From assembly GCA_963790325.1 (NCBI GenBank), contig CAWBNY010000002.1:434001-498000 (forward strand): a stretch of 64,000 bases of DNA, given 5' to 3'. Both the position numbers and the translations under genes were made by a program. Position 1 is the stretch's first letter; every line of letters starts with the position of its first letter. The DNA is from JAXDMK01 sp963790325. Lineage in GTDB: Bacteria > Actinomycetota > Acidimicrobiia > Acidimicrobiales > AC-14. This document shows positions 1 through 9,939 of the stretch, piece by piece. The notes under the pieces are model-generated. The model was not told the DNA's origin. It ran no database searches and saw nothing but the letters and a program-made list of their open reading frames with translations.

Positions 1-2
1 CC

Positions 3-245
3 GGCGAGCCGTGGGCCCCACCGCCGCTGCTCGTCTTCGCCCCGGTCGAGGAGGACAAGACGGTGAAGAACCGGGTCCACATCGACGTGAACCCGTCCGG
101 CTGCGACCAGGCCGAGGAGTTGGAGCGCCTGCTCGCCCTCGGTGCCACCCACGTCGACGTCGGCCAGGGAGAGTCGCCGTGGGTCGTCCTCGCCGACCCC
201 GAGGGCAACGAGTTCTGCCTCCTCGGGCGCCGGATCGACCCGTGA
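3..245 (+). CDS. VOC (glyoxalase-like) family protein, C-terminal part
   Basis: The frame is open from the window edge, so the start lies outside. The visible 80 residues carry the second half of a vicinal-oxygen-chelate domain: a KNRVHIDV strand followed by the closing strand WVVLADPEGNEFCLL, whose Glu-Phe-Cys ending is typical of the family. Such proteins are metal-dependent lyases or dioxygenases, or antibiotic-binding proteins; the substrate cannot be told from this part. The next gene begins 43 bp downstream on the same strand. The family call is firm; the function is unknown. Confidence 0.75.
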   Translation, partial: GEPWAPPPLLVFAPVEEDKTVKNRVHIDVNPSGCDQAEELERLLALGATHVDVGQGESPWVVLADPEGNEFCLLGRRIDP

Positions 246-288
246 CCTGAACCGATGAGTCGTCGGGCCGGCCGTCGTCCTACGGGCG

Positions 289-591
289 ATGCTTCCGAGC
301 GACGTGGCCGCGGTGGTGGTCCTCACGCGGGGCGGCGACGAGGTGGTGAGGTGGCCGCTCGAGGTGCGGGGGACGGTCGACCTGGCGGTGGTCGACGACC
401 TGGCCCGGATCCAGTTGGCCGCCCGGCGCCTGGGATGCTCCGTCCGCCTCGAGGACACCTGCTGCGAGCTGTCCGGGCTGCTCGCGTTCCTGGGTCTGGC
501 CCAGGCGGTCCTACAGGTGGTCGGGGAGCCCGAAGGCGGTGAACAGGGCGGTGTCGAGGAAGTTGTGGTGCCCGACGATCCGGTCGCCTGA
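289..591 (+). CDS. STAS-like domain protein overlapping an ECF sigma gene
   Basis: This 100-residue protein looks like a STAS fold: a VRGTVDLAVVDDLARIQL stretch, then a C-terminal strand-helix unit (RRLGCSVRLEDTCCELSGLL). STAS proteins often act as anti-anti-sigma factors or ligand sensors. Its last 81 bp run antisense through the 3' end of the convergent sigma gene, so residues after about 73 are the complement of the sigma C-terminus. It lies directly after the VOC gene. Pairing of VOC, STAS and this type of sigma factor hints at a stress module, but no partner switch is proven. The canonical phosphorylated Ser/Thr is not obvious. Confidence 0.6.
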   Translation: MLPSDVAAVVVLTRGGDEVVRWPLEVRGTVDLAVVDDLARIQLAARRLGCSVRLEDTCCELSGLLAFLGLAQAVLQVVGEPEGGEQGGVEEVVVPDDPVA

Positions 592-1473
592 GGTCTCGAT
601 GACCTGGATCGACCACGGGTGCAGCCCGCCGTCGCGGCCCGGCTTGTACGACCCGTAGGCGGCGTGGCCGTTGGCTGCCACCGGCACCAGCCGGGACCCC
701 TCGCAGCCGATGCCGTTACCCAGGAACCACTTGCCCATCTCGTCCGGGCCCCGCAGCCAGAAGTCGAAGGGCGGCATCGACATGATGGCGTCCTGGTGGA
801 GGAGCTTGACCAGGGCGGCGATGTCGTAGCGCTCGAAGGCCTCGACGTAGCGGGCTAGCAGGACCTGCTGCTCGGGGCCCACCACCTCCGGCTCAGGGGT
901 GACGTCGTGGCGGGCGGCCAGGGTGGCCCGGGCCCGCTGAAGGGCGCTGTTCACCGAGGCGACGCTCGTCTCGAGCAGCTCCGCCACCTCCGACGCCTGC
1001 CAGCGCAGGACCTCCCGCAGGATGAGCACCGCCCGCTGCCGCGGGGGCAGGGCCTGGAGGGCGGTGACGAAGGCGAGTCTGATCGACTCCCGGGACTCGG
1101 CCACCGCCGCCGGGTCGCCGTCGAGAGGCACGACCCGATCGTCGGGGATGGGCTGGAGCCAGGCCTGTTCGGGGCGGGTGACGCCGGTGAAGGCGTCGGC
1201 GGGTGACGACGGCCCGAGGTCCATGGCCAGGGCCCGTCGCTGGCGGCCCCGGAGCATGTCGAGGCAGACGTTGGTGGCGATGCGGTACAGCCACGAGCGC
1301 ACCGCCGAGCGGCCCTCGAAGCGGTCGAGGCCCTTCCACGCCCGGACCATCGTCTCCTGCACGGCGTCGTCGGCCTCGAACGTCGAGCCGAGCATCCGGT
1401 AGCAGTAGCCGGTGAGCTCCCGTCGATACGGCTCCAGGTCGGCGTCGAGCCGGATCTCGTTGCGGACGGCCAC
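511..1473 (-). CDS. ECF RNA polymerase sigma factor with SnoaL-like C-terminal domain (SigG/SigX5-like)
   Basis: This 320-residue protein directs RNA polymerase to alternative promoters. Region 2 occupies roughly residues 14-80 (ELTGYCYRMLGSTFEADDAVQE, then RSWLYRIATNVCLD). Region 4 lies near 145-195, ending in the helix-turn-helix ASEVAELLETSVASVNSAL. From about residue 205 a SnoaL/NTF2-like domain follows (ARYVEAFERYDIAALVKLLH), as in the TIGR02960 class that includes mycobacterial SigG. These factors have no classical anti-sigma gene, and the extra domain is thought to regulate them. GTG at 1473 is chosen because a TAGGAT hexamer ends 8 nt upstream and region 2 begins just after. Longer upstream starts read into low-complexity sequence. 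Confidence 0.9.
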   Translation of the reverse strand: MAVRNEIRLDADLEPYRRELTGYCYRMLGSTFEADDAVQETMVRAWKGLDRFEGRSAVRSWLYRIATNVCLDMLRGRQRRALAMDLGPSSPADAFTGVTRPEQAWLQPIPDDRVVPLDGDPAAVAESRESIRLAFVTALQALPPRQRAVLILREVLRWQASEVAELLETSVASVNSALQRARATLAARHDVTPEPEVVGPEQQVLLARYVEAFERYDIAALVKLLHQDAIMSMPPFDFWLRGPDEMGKWFLGNGIGCEGSRLVPVAANGHAAYGSYKPGRDGGLHPWSIQVIETSGDRIVGHHNFLDTALFTAFGLPDHL

Positions 1474-1481
1474 GGGCCTTG

Positions 1482-1487
1482 ATCCTA
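1482..1487 (-). promoter_or_regulatory. -10 hexamer TAGGAT for the sigma gene (leaderless type)
   Basis: TAGGAT on the minus strand is separated by 8 nt from the GTG start at 1473. This geometry places the transcript start at or next to the start codon. Assignment is by position and TANNNT match only. Confidence 0.45.
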
Positions 1488-1633
1488 CGGCGGCCGTCGC
1501 CGCCCACGGGACGGGTCGACGTCGAACCCGGCGGCGGCAACGGTCGAGGTGGAGGCGCGGCCGGAGCGGGGGACCATCTTCCCGTCGTCGTTGTCCGGGA
1601 GCTGCTGCCGGACGATTCCGCACCTGGCGGGGT

Positions 1634-1639
1634 TAGCCT
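1634..1639 (+). promoter_or_regulatory. -10 hexamer TAGCCT for the AIM24-family gene (leaderless type)
   Basis: TAGCCT ends 7 nt before the ATG at 1647, and no Shine-Dalgarno sequence is visible, which fits leaderless transcription. Confidence 0.45.
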
Positions 1640-1646
1640 CGGAACC

Positions 1647-2372
1647 ATGGACGTCACCCTCCGCCACAGCCCCTCCTTCGCCGCCGCCCGGGTCTCCCTC
1701 GAGCCGGGGGAGAAGCTCCGGGCCGAGTCGGGGGCGATGATGGCCACCTCCTACGGCGTCACCATCGAATCCAGCACCCAGGGCGGGCTGGTGAAGGGCC
1801 TCAAGCGCTCGGTCCTCGGTGGCGAGAGCCTGTTCGTCACCACCTACACCGCTCCTGCGGGAGGGGGCTGGGTCGACGTCGCCCACCACCTGCCGGGCGA
1901 CATCATCGTGGCCGACGTGGCCGCCGACCGGCCGGTGCTGATCACCCGGGGGTGCTGGCTGGCGTCGGCGGCGGCGGTCGAGCTCGACACCAAGTGGGGC
2001 GGGTTCAAGAACCTCCTCGGAGGGGAGGGCGGGTTCCTCGTCCACGCCACCGGGCAGGGGAAGGCGCTGATCGCCTGCTACGGGGCCCTCGACACGATTC
2101 AGCTGGCGGCGGGAGAGGCGGTCACCATCGACACCGGCCACGTGGTCGCCTTCAGCCCCGGGATGCAGAGCCAGGTGCGCAAGGTGGCCTCGGGCGTGAT
2201 GGCCACCCTCAAGTCGGGCGAGGGCTTCGTCTTCGACTTCGTCGGTCCCGGCTGGGTCATGACCCAGACCCGCAACCCGAGCGCGCTCCAGGCCTGGATC
2301 CGCCAGGTCATGCCGGGAGAGACCGGGGGCGCCTCGGGCGGCGTCCTGGGCGGCCTCCTCGGCGGGCGCTGA
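1647..2372 (+). CDS. AIM24/TIGR00266 family protein
   Basis: The 241-residue product matches the AIM24 (DUF124) beta-rich family over its full length. Landmarks are LEPGEKLRAESGAMM near residue 20, a GGESLFVTTY strand near 60, and GGEGGFLVHATGQGKALIAC near 130. It ends in a Gly-rich tail (GGASGGVLGGLLGGR). Bacterial members are soluble tandem beta-roll proteins without an assigned reaction; the yeast homologue affects mitochondrial inner-membrane organisation. It is transcribed alone, divergent from the sigma gene and convergent with the permease downstream. The family is certain; the role is unknown. Confidence 0.85.
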   Translation: MDVTLRHSPSFAAARVSLEPGEKLRAESGAMMATSYGVTIESSTQGGLVKGLKRSVLGGESLFVTTYTAPAGGGWVDVAHHLPGDIIVADVAADRPVLITRGCWLASAAAVELDTKWGGFKNLLGGEGGFLVHATGQGKALIACYGALDTIQLAAGEAVTIDTGHVVAFSPGMQSQVRKVASGVMATLKSGEGFVFDFVGPGWVMTQTRNPSALQAWIRQVMPGETGGASGGVLGGLLGGR

Positions 2373-2381
2373 CCGGGCCCG

Positions 2382-3583
2382 TCACACCGACCGGAGAGCC
2401 TCGGTCGGCGACAGCCGGGCCGCCCGCATGGCCGGGTAGAGGCCGGCGACGGCCCCGATGACGAGAGCCGCCCCCACGGCCGCGCCCAAAGCGACCAGGG
2501 GGACGACGACGGTCCACGACCGGGACGTGGCGTAGGCCGCGGTCACCGCCGCCCCCAGGGTGGCACCCGCCAGACCGCCGAGGGCGGAGAGGAGGAGCGA
2601 CTCCGACAGGAACTGGAGTCGGATCTGGCCCCGGGTCGCGCCCAGCGCCCGTCGTAGCCCGATCTCCGACCGCCGCTCCAACACCGAGATGACCATGACG
2701 TTGGCGATCCCGACTCCCCCGACCAGGAGGGCGACCGCGCCCAGCCCGAGGAAGAGGGCGGTGAAGGCGTCGTCGGTGGCAGCCTTGGCCGCCAGGGCGT
2801 CGGACGGGCGGCTGACCTGGACCTCCTCCGGGTGGGCCGGGTTGGCGGTGGCGGGCAGGACCGCCCGCACCGCCTCCACCGCCGAGTCCGCCGACCGGGT
2901 GTAGATCGTGCTCGGGTGGCCGCTGAAGCCGAGCAGATCCTGGGCCACGGGGAAGCCGACGAGGGCGGCCCGGTCGATCTCGGGACCCAGCGGCACCGGG
3001 TCGAGGATGCCGACCACGGTGAACCAGTGCCCGCCCAGGAAGACCAGCACCGACGGGTCGGCCTCCACCATCCCCAGCCGCTCGGCGGCCACCGACCCGA
3101 GGACGACAGCCGGGTAGCCCTCGGTGGCGGCGTCGAGGAACCGGCCCGAGGCCACCGTCGCCCCCAGGACCCCGGGGAGGTCGGTGCGGGCCGCCTTCAC
3201 CGATATGCCACCCGTCTCCCACTCGGAGATGAGGTCGGTGCGGCGGACCGACGCGGTCACGTTCCCGGTGGCGCTCACCGACTCCACCGGCCCGATGCGC
3301 CCGACCATCCCCACCGACTCCGGCGGGAGGGCGGCGTCCTCCCCGAACAGGGTCTGGCCGGGTGTGACGGTGAGGAGGTTGGTGCCCAGTCGGTCGAGCT
3401 GGGCCAGGAGGTCGGCCCGGCTCGACGCCGAGATCCCGACGACGGCGACCATGGCCGCGATCCCGAGGGCGATGCCGAGTCCGGAGAGGGCGGTGCGCAG
3501 CCGGCGGGTGCGGAGGCCGACGCCGCCCGTCCGCAGCACGTCGGCCGGCGCCAACCGGGCGGGGACGAGGGTGGCCGGCGCGC

Positions 3584-3587
<4 letters not shown>
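2382..3587 (-). CDS. MacB/FtsX-type ABC transporter permease
   Basis: 401 residues with the MacB layout: one N-terminal membrane segment (about residues 32-54, LSGLGIALGIAAMVAVVGIS), a large extracytoplasmic MacB-PCD-like domain, then three membrane helices from about 275 to the end. The coupling motif EIGLRRALGATRGQI follows the second helix, and the protein closes with LYPAMRAARLSPTEALRSV. These transporters are mechanotransmitters that export peptides, lipids or antibiotics rather than classical pores. It is the last gene of a four-gene operon; its ATG overlaps the ATPase stop codon by 4 bp (ATGA at 3584-3587). The substrate is unknown. Confidence 0.9.
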
Positions 3588-4329
<742 letters not shown>

Positions 4330-4333
<4 letters not shown>

Positions 4334-5478
4334 GTGGCCGGCACCTCCACCCGGGTGCCCTCGGCCAGCCCCTCGCCGCTGACCTCGACCAGGCCCCGGG
4401 AGAACAGGCCGGTCTCCACGGCCACGATGCGGCCGTCGATCCGCACCCCGTAGCCACCCTCGGCCAGGGCCAGCAGGGCGTTGACCGGGACGGCGAGGAC
4501 GCCCTCCCGGCGGTCGGCGGTGATGCCGACCTTCACCGGCGCCTGGTCGAGCCCACCGGTGGCGGCGGGGTCGTCGGGCGTGACCGTCACCTCGACCACC
4601 CGCCGGTCGCTGCCCTGGCCCTGGCTGCGGGCCACCGTCCCCACCTCGGTGACGGTGCCGGCGGTGGTCGTCCCGTCGGGGAGCTCGATCTCCACCGCGT
4701 CGCCCACCTCCACGAGGGACTGGCGGGTGGCGTCGAGGTCGAGCGTCACCACCCGGCGGGTGGTCGTCCCCTCGAGGAGGGCCGATCCGGGGGGCGCCGA
4801 CCCTCCCACCTGGGCGTTCACGTCGGAGACCCGGATGGCTCCGGGGAGGAACACGGCCTCGCCCAGTTCGACCACGCCGGTCGTCTCGACGCCCATGGCC
4901 TTCTGCCAGCGTTTCACGGCGGTCGTGGTGGCGGCGGTGAACTTGCCGTCGACCAGCATCTCCGACTCGGCGGCGTGGCCGAGAGCGACCAGGTTCTGCT
5001 CCAACTGGAGGGTGTCGTCGCCGTCGACGTCCTCCGCCAGCCCCCGCCACGCCGGAAGGGCTCCGTAGAGGAGGGGAACGGGCCGGTTGGCCACCGAGTA
5101 GAGCGCCTGGCCCCGCTCCACGATCGCTCCCGGCCTTACGACCGCCGTCACCGTCCCCTGGGCCTGGTTGATCACCGACAGCTCGCCGGCGAAGCCGAGG
5201 GTGCCGTCGACCTCGGTGCGGGACACCAGGTCGCGGCGGGTGACCTCGGCCGTCGACGTGGCCGGGCCCCCCTCCCCGGCCGCCTCGCCGCCGCCGGCGC
5301 GGGACACGACCGTGGCCCCGGCCCCGGCCAAGAGCGTCGTCGTCACCACCGCCAGCCCCGCCACCATGAGCCACCGCCGGGGCCGGCGGCGGGGGCGGTG
5401 GGAGGCGGGCTCCCATCGGGCCTGGCCGTCGTACGCGGCCCGGCCGGGGTCGTCGAGCACCGATCCCCGCCTGGTCAC
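4330..5478 (-). CDS. Periplasmic-adaptor-like (HlyD/MFP) protein with peptidoglycan-binding domain
   Basis: 382 residues. A cytoplasmic basic stretch (RPRRRPRRW) precedes one membrane anchor near residues 33-52 (LMVAGLAVVTTTLLAGAGAT). The outside part begins like an adaptor barrel (DLVSRTEVDGTLGFAGELSV), then contains a PG_binding_1 domain at about 145-200 with KFTAATTTAVKRWQKAMGV. It returns to adaptor-type beta domains (TLDLDATRQSLVEVGDAVEIELPDG; VKVGITADRREGVLAVPVNALL). Gram-positive adaptors of this design probably tie a MacB-type exporter to the cell wall. The GTG start overlaps the lipoprotein stop as GTGA, and the 3' end overlaps the ATPase start. Confidence 0.85.
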
Positions 5479-6137
5479 GACGACGCCCGCCCGGACACGG
5501 CCGACGACTCGATCGTGGCCGGGCCCGCCCCGCCCGGCCCGAACAGGGCGCCGCACGCCTCCTGGGCCTCCCGGAAACTGTCCGACCCCGGGTCGATCCC
5601 GCCGTCGGGACCGCCGATGGTGATGCCGAACCTGCCGTTGCTGCGGGAGAAATCGGGGTCGGGCATGTCGACGCCGTGCTCCCGCATGCAGCGGGCAAAG
5701 GCGAGGGCCTTGTCCTGGACGTCGGGGTCGATCGTGGGACCCCCGTCCAGGATGAGGTCGTCGAGGAAGTGACGGCAGGTTTCCTCCGCCTCCTGGAACG
5801 CGTCGGGCAGGCCGGCCGAGGTCCCCTCGCTCGCCCCCTCGGCCGCCACCGCCGCGGCCGACCCCCCGATCACGATCGTGCCCCCGCCGTCGGGGCCGGC
5901 CCTGGGGTCGGGCATGTCCACCCCGTGCTCCCGCATGCACCTGGCGAACTCCAGGCCCGCCTTCTCGGCGTCGACCTTCCTCTCCGCCGCCGTCTTGTCG
6001 TCGGTGGAGCCGCCGGCTCCGGTTGCCGTCGCGACCTGCGCGCCGGCGCCGGCCGATCCCCCGCAGGCGGCGCCGCCCAGGGCCAGGGCGACCACGAGCG
6101 GCACCAGCCGGTGCCGACCCATCCGGTGGCGTCCCAT
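5475..6137 (-). CDS. Lipoprotein with two FARCMREHGVDMPDP repeats
   Basis: 220 residues. The signal peptide ends in a lipobox (LALGGAAC), giving the lipidated Cys at residue 25. After a Ser/Gly/Ala linker the mature part holds two copies of one unit. The 15-residue core FARCMREHGVDMPDP occurs at 64-78 and again at 147-161, and each copy is followed downstream by a second Cys (EETCRHF; QEACGALF). Each unit thus has two Cys that could pair as a disulfide. ATG at 6137 is preferred for its GGGAGG ribosome-binding site 5 nt upstream. It is the first gene of the exporter operon and may be its extracellular substrate-binding or sensing component; no ligand is known. Confidence 0.8.
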   Translation of the reverse strand: MGRHRMGRHRLVPLVVALALGGAACGGSAGAGAQVATATGAGGSTDDKTAAERKVDAEKAGLEFARCMREHGVDMPDPRAGPDGGGTIVIGGSAAAVAAEGASEGTSAGLPDAFQEAEETCRHFLDDLILDGGPTIDPDVQDKALAFARCMREHGVDMPDPDFSRSNGRFGITIGGPDGGIDPGSDSFREAQEACGALFGPGGAGPATIESSAVSGRASS

Positions 6138-6224
6138 GCGAACCTCCCGGCCGGGCGGACGGGTGCCGCCCACGGCCGGCGCCAGTGAACGAAATCGCGC
6201 CTGTCGACGCCGTAAACCGGGTTG

Positions 6225-6241
6225 GTTATGCCAGCGTTATG
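6225..6241. promoter_or_regulatory. Two GTTATG direct repeats 11 bp apart, candidate response-regulator site
   Basis: GTTATG occurs at 6225-6230 and again at 6236-6241, one helical turn apart, in the 129-bp spacer between the divergent exporter operon and the response-regulator gene. OmpR/PhoB-type regulators usually bind tandem half-sites with this 11-bp period. Placement and spacing suggest the adjacent regulator binds here. Confidence 0.5.
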
Positions 6242-6266
6242 GCGGGGGGCGCAGCATGGAGGACCG

Positions 6267-6929
6267 ATGCGGGTGCTCGTGGTGGAAGACGAAGCAGTCC
6301 TGGCCGACGCCATCGCCCGGGGGCTGCGGCGCGAGGCGATGGCGGTCGACGTCGTCCACGACGGCGACGCCGGGTTGGAGCGGATGGCGGTCAACCGCTA
6401 CGACGTGGTCGTCCTCGACCGCGACATCCCCGGGGTCCACGGCGACGACGTCTGCCGCCAGATCGCCCTCGACCGCGATCCGGCGACTCCGAGGATCCTC
6501 ATGCTGACCGCGTCCGGCGGCGTCGACGACCGGGTCGACGGGCTCACCCTGGGGGCCGACGACTACCTGCCCAAGCCGTTCGCCTTCACCGAGCTGGTGG
6601 CTCGGATCCGGGCCCTCGGCCGCCGGTCGCGCCCCGCCCTGCCACCCGTCATCGAGCGGCGGGGCGTCACCGTCGATCCCGCCCGGCGGGTGGCCGCGAG
6701 GGACGGCCACTTCCTCCGCCTCACCAACAAGGAGTTGGCCGTGCTCGAGGTCCTGCTCGCGGCGGACGGCGCGGTGGTGAGCGCGGAGGAGCTGCTCGAA
6801 CGGGCGTGGGACGAGCACGCCGACCCGTTCACCAACGCGGTGCGGGTCACCATGGTCAAGCTCCGGCGCAAGCTCGGGAGCCCACCGCTGGTCGAGACGG
6901 TGCCCGGCGCCGGCTATCGCATCGCATGA
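6267..6929 (+). CDS. OmpR/PhoB-family response regulator
   Basis: 220 residues. The receiver domain (1-115) shows the acidic pocket E7-D8, phosphoacceptor D51 within VVVLDRDIPG, and the conserved Lys in YLPKPF near residue 101. The winged-helix DNA-binding domain (about 125-220) ends in the canonical VRVTMVKLRRKLG and VETVPGAGYRIA. A GGAGGA ribosome site lies 4 nt before the ATG. The kinase gene follows with an ATGA overlap. The gene is divergent from the lipoprotein/ABC operon, which is the likely target, as in exporter systems controlled by a neighbouring two-component pair. Confidence 0.94.
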   Translation: MRVLVVEDEAVLADAIARGLRREAMAVDVVHDGDAGLERMAVNRYDVVVLDRDIPGVHGDDVCRQIALDRDPATPRILMLTASGGVDDRVDGLTLGADDYLPKPFAFTELVARIRALGRRSRPALPPVIERRGVTVDPARRVAARDGHFLRLTNKELAVLEVLLAADGAVVSAEELLERAWDEHADPFTNAVRVTMVKLRRKLGSPPLVETVPGAGYRIA

Positions 6930-8179
6930 CCGGCTCCTTCCGGCCGACCCTACGCCTCCGGCTGACCCTCATCTACGGGGGACTGTTCCTGGCTGCCGGC
7001 GCGGTCCTCCTCACCCTCAACTACGCCCTCGTCCGGCGGGGCCTCGAGCGCCAGGCGGGCCCCATCGGAGTGAGCGTCGACGCCGTCGAGGGCCACGGCC
7101 TCAAGGCCGTGGCCGCCACCCCGGTCGTGGCGCCGGCGGCCCAGATCGTCACGTCCGACGGCCAGCGGCTGGAGGACGTCCTCCTCGCCTACCAGACCGA
7201 GCTGCGGGACGACGCCCTCCACGAGCTGGTCGGGCAGTCGATCGTGGCCCTCGGCCTCATGGCCCTGGCCTCGGTCGGGCTGGGCTGGGCGGTGGCGGGC
7301 CGGGCCCTGGCCCCGCTGAGCCGGGTCACGGCCACCGCCCGCCGCCTGTCGCAGGACAACCTCCACGAACGGCTGGCCCTGGAGGGGCCGGCCGACGAGC
7401 TCAAGGAGCTGGCCGACACGTTCGACGCCATGCTCGGCCGGTTGGAGTCGGCGTTCGAGAGCCAGCGCCGGTTCGTGGCCGACGCCTCCCACGAGCTGCG
7501 CACGCCCCTGGCCATCCAACGGACCCTGGTCGACGTGGCTCTGGCCGACCCCGACGCGTCCCCCGCCGACCTTCGGGTCATGGCCGCCGCGTTGCGGGAC
7601 GCGGTCGACCGCAGCGAGCGCCTCATCGACGGCCTGCTGGTGCTGGCCCGCAGCGAGCAGGGCCACGTCCCCCAGGAGCCGGTCGACCTGGCCGCGGTGG
7701 CGGCGGCCGCCCTCGACCAGTCGGCGGCGGAGGCGGTGGTGGCCGGGCTGCGGGTCGACCGGGCCCTGGCTCCCGCCACCGTCGTCGGCAGCCGCGTCCT
7801 GGTCGAGCGGCTGGTCGGGAACCTGGTGCAGAACGCGGTCCGCCACAACGTCGCCGGGGGATGGCTGGCCGTGGTGACCACGTCCGACGGTCGGGTGCGG
7901 GTCACCAACTCCGGCCCCGTCGTACCCCCCGATCAGGTGGACGCCCTGTTCGAGCCCTTCCGGCGCCTGGCCCCCGACCGGGTCGAGTCGGCCCGCGGCG
8001 TCGGACTCGGGCTGTCGATCGTCCGGTCGGTCACCCGGGCCCACGGCGGCGAGGTCGGGGCGACGGCCCGGGCCGGAGGCGGGCTCGAGGTGGTCGTGTC
8101 GCTGCCGGTGGAGTCCGGAGCCGTCCCGCTGCGGGAGCGGGTCGAGCTACCCGTCCATCGCCAAATAACGGTCCCGTAG
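6926..8179 (+). CDS. Sensor histidine kinase
   Basis: 417 residues. Two membrane helices (about 12-33 and 105-130) flank a short extracytoplasmic loop of about 70 residues. A HAMP linker follows (AVAGRALAPLSRVTATARRLSQDNLHERL), then a HisKA domain with phospho-acceptor His189 in DASHELRTPLA. The HATPase domain has N box LVGNLVQNAVRHN, a degenerate middle box and G box ARGVGLGLSIVRSVTRAHGG. The small sensor loop suggests sensing at or within the membrane. The start overlaps the regulator stop (ATGA). The last 33 bp overlap the end of the convergent DUF6398-like gene. Confidence 0.93.
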   Translation: MTGSFRPTLRLRLTLIYGGLFLAAGAVLLTLNYALVRRGLERQAGPIGVSVDAVEGHGLKAVAATPVVAPAAQIVTSDGQRLEDVLLAYQTELRDDALHELVGQSIVALGLMALASVGLGWAVAGRALAPLSRVTATARRLSQDNLHERLALEGPADELKELADTFDAMLGRLESAFESQRRFVADASHELRTPLAIQRTLVDVALADPDASPADLRVMAAALRDAVDRSERLIDGLLVLARSEQGHVPQEPVDLAAVAAAALDQSAAEAVVAGLRVDRALAPATVVGSRVLVERLVGNLVQNAVRHNVAGGWLAVVTTSDGRVRVTNSGPVVPPDQVDALFEPFRRLAPDRVESARGVGLGLSIVRSVTRAHGGEVGATARAGGGLEVVVSLPVESGAVPLRERVELPVHRQITVP

Positions 8180-9862
8180 CTCGATCAGGTGAGCCCGGAA
8201 CGGCGCCACCAGCAGGGCCGTCGATCCCAGGTCGAGGGCGCCGTACTCGGCCTGGATGAAGCCGCCCGCCTGGAGCAGGGTCGAGGCCCGTCCGGACGGG
8301 GTGCCGGACAGGCCGAAGTGGGCCATGAGGTCCTTGACCATGAGGCGGCGGTCCCTCCCGGAGAAGGCGTCGTTGCCGCGACCGATCGACCAGACCACCG
8401 CCGCCGCGGTCCGGTCGGCCCGGGCTTGGCGCCGAAAGGTGGCCGGATCGCGGGCGGCCACCCGGGCCAGGAACCGGCGGCAGGCGGTGCGGTACTCCAC
8501 GTCGAGGAGGTCGTCGCAGGCGGCGTCGACCAGCTCCAGAACCTCATCGACCCGCCCGTGGATGTCGGGGGCCAGACCGTCCCAGGCGAACGGCTCGTCG
8601 GGCAGTGGCGTCGTGTCGAGCCCCACCAGCGCCTCCCGACCGCCGACCGCCCGGTCCAGCCAGGCCAGCGCCAGCTCGGCGAACGACCGCCCGTCGTCCG
8701 GCATCGCCCACGGGCCGTCGCGGTCGAGGGCGCCGACAGCGGCCAGGAGCGCCTCGGGGCCCTGGGGCCGAGGGGACCGGATGATCTCCTGGTACTCCGC
8801 CTCGCACCGGTCGACCGCCTCCAGCGTCTCGATCGTGAGCGCCTCCCGGATCCCTCGCTCGGCGTGGCAGAAGCGGATGAACGCCTTGAGCAGCGCCGGG
8901 CCCCGGGCCAGGTACGGGACCGGTTCGACCAGCTTGCGAGGGATCCAGTCCAGGAGGATCAGCTCGACCGCGACCGCGCTCCACCGCAGCGGATCGCCGG
9001 GTCCGTATCCCGACCCGAACCACAGGATCGAGTCCAGCAGCCGGCGATGGTCGAGGTCGTCGAAGGGGGCGCCAGGGGACGAGGCGAAGAACCGCTCGGC
9101 CAGCGCGTCCAGGTCGGATTCGTCCCATACGGGTCGCTGGTACCCGACCCCGCCCTCGGGCAGCCGGCGAACGACCCACTCGACCAGCGGCCGGCACATG
9201 GGCCACGAATCCGTCTCGAACGGCGGATACGTCATGGCGCCGGTGGCGATGGCGTCGGTGATGCGGGCCCGGGCTTCGGCCGGGTCGAGGTCGGCCCACG
9301 ACGTGTCGGGATCGTCGGCCTCGGCCCGCATGAGATCGACCAGCTCGGTGAGGGGCCCGGGCACCACGAACGCGTCCTTCACCACCGTCCCCAGGTTGTG
9401 GTCGATGTAGACGACGACCGAGAGCTGGTGGCCCTCCGGAAGCCGGACGCCGATCATGACGTTGTCGCCGTCCCGGAGCACGTGGACCATCTCGATCATT
9501 CGGTAGGGCACCATCCGGCCGAGCTGGTCGAGCCACGGGGGGCGCCGGTCGCGGCGCTCGGCCAACCGCCGGCGAAGGCCGGCCCGGAGGATGTCGTCGG
9601 GCACCATCTCCGCCAGCGCCGCCAGCAGGGCCGATGTCTCCCGGCGCTCGACTGAGACGAGGGAGGCCACCAGCTCGTCGAGGGAGAGGACCTCCTCGTC
9701 CCGGCGGGCGAACGGGTTCCGCTCCCGGGGGTCGACCGCGGCCAGCAGCGAGCTGGCCAGCGCCAGCAACCCGAGCGGGTGGGGGTCGGCCAGCGCCCGG
9801 CGGACGTCGTGCATGAAGTCGGGCTCGTCGTCGGCGGGGCGGGGTCGCCCCCCGCCCGGCAC
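8147..9862 (-). CDS. Uncharacterised protein with a DUF6398-like C-terminal domain
   Basis: 571 residues, acidic and helical, without signal peptide or membrane segments. Residues from about 455 on (VEYRTACRRFLARVAARDPATFRRQ, then AAAVVWSIGRGNDAF, then MAHFGLSGTPSGRASTLLQAG) resemble DUF6398, a helical domain resembling a degenerate helix-turn-helix. The N-terminal part (HPLGLLALASSLLAAVDPRE) is of a type often found with it, and the central region is unassigned. It stands alone: convergent with the kinase gene (33-bp overlap) and divided by 77 bp from glgM upstream. Function unknown. Confidence 0.7.
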   Translation of the reverse strand: MPGGGRPRPADDEPDFMHDVRRALADPHPLGLLALASSLLAAVDPRERNPFARRDEEVLSLDELVASLVSVERRETSALLAALAEMVPDDILRAGLRRRLAERRDRRPPWLDQLGRMVPYRMIEMVHVLRDGDNVMIGVRLPEGHQLSVVVYIDHNLGTVVKDAFVVPGPLTELVDLMRAEADDPDTSWADLDPAEARARITDAIATGAMTYPPFETDSWPMCRPLVEWVVRRLPEGGVGYQRPVWDESDLDALAERFFASSPGAPFDDLDHRRLLDSILWFGSGYGPGDPLRWSAVAVELILLDWIPRKLVEPVPYLARGPALLKAFIRFCHAERGIREALTIETLEAVDRCEAEYQEIIRSPRPQGPEALLAAVGALDRDGPWAMPDDGRSFAELALAWLDRAVGGREALVGLDTTPLPDEPFAWDGLAPDIHGRVDEVLELVDAACDDLLDVEYRTACRRFLARVAARDPATFRRQARADRTAAAVVWSIGRGNDAFSGRDRRLMVKDLMAHFGLSGTPSGRASTLLQAGGFIQAEYGALDLGSTALLVAPFRAHLIELRDRYLAMDG

Positions 9863-9939
9863 CGACCGAGTCCCTTTAGGGGTGACCCGGCCGTGGCCCC
9901 GGTGCCGAGACTTCTTTCCGATGGGCGGACTCTAACGGG

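Noticed and set aside
8189..9655. Long plus-strand open frame (about 490 codons) opposite the DUF6398-like gene
   Set aside because: Gln/Arg/Gly-rich shadow of the minus-strand gene; no domain, no start signal. High GC opens frames opposite real genes.
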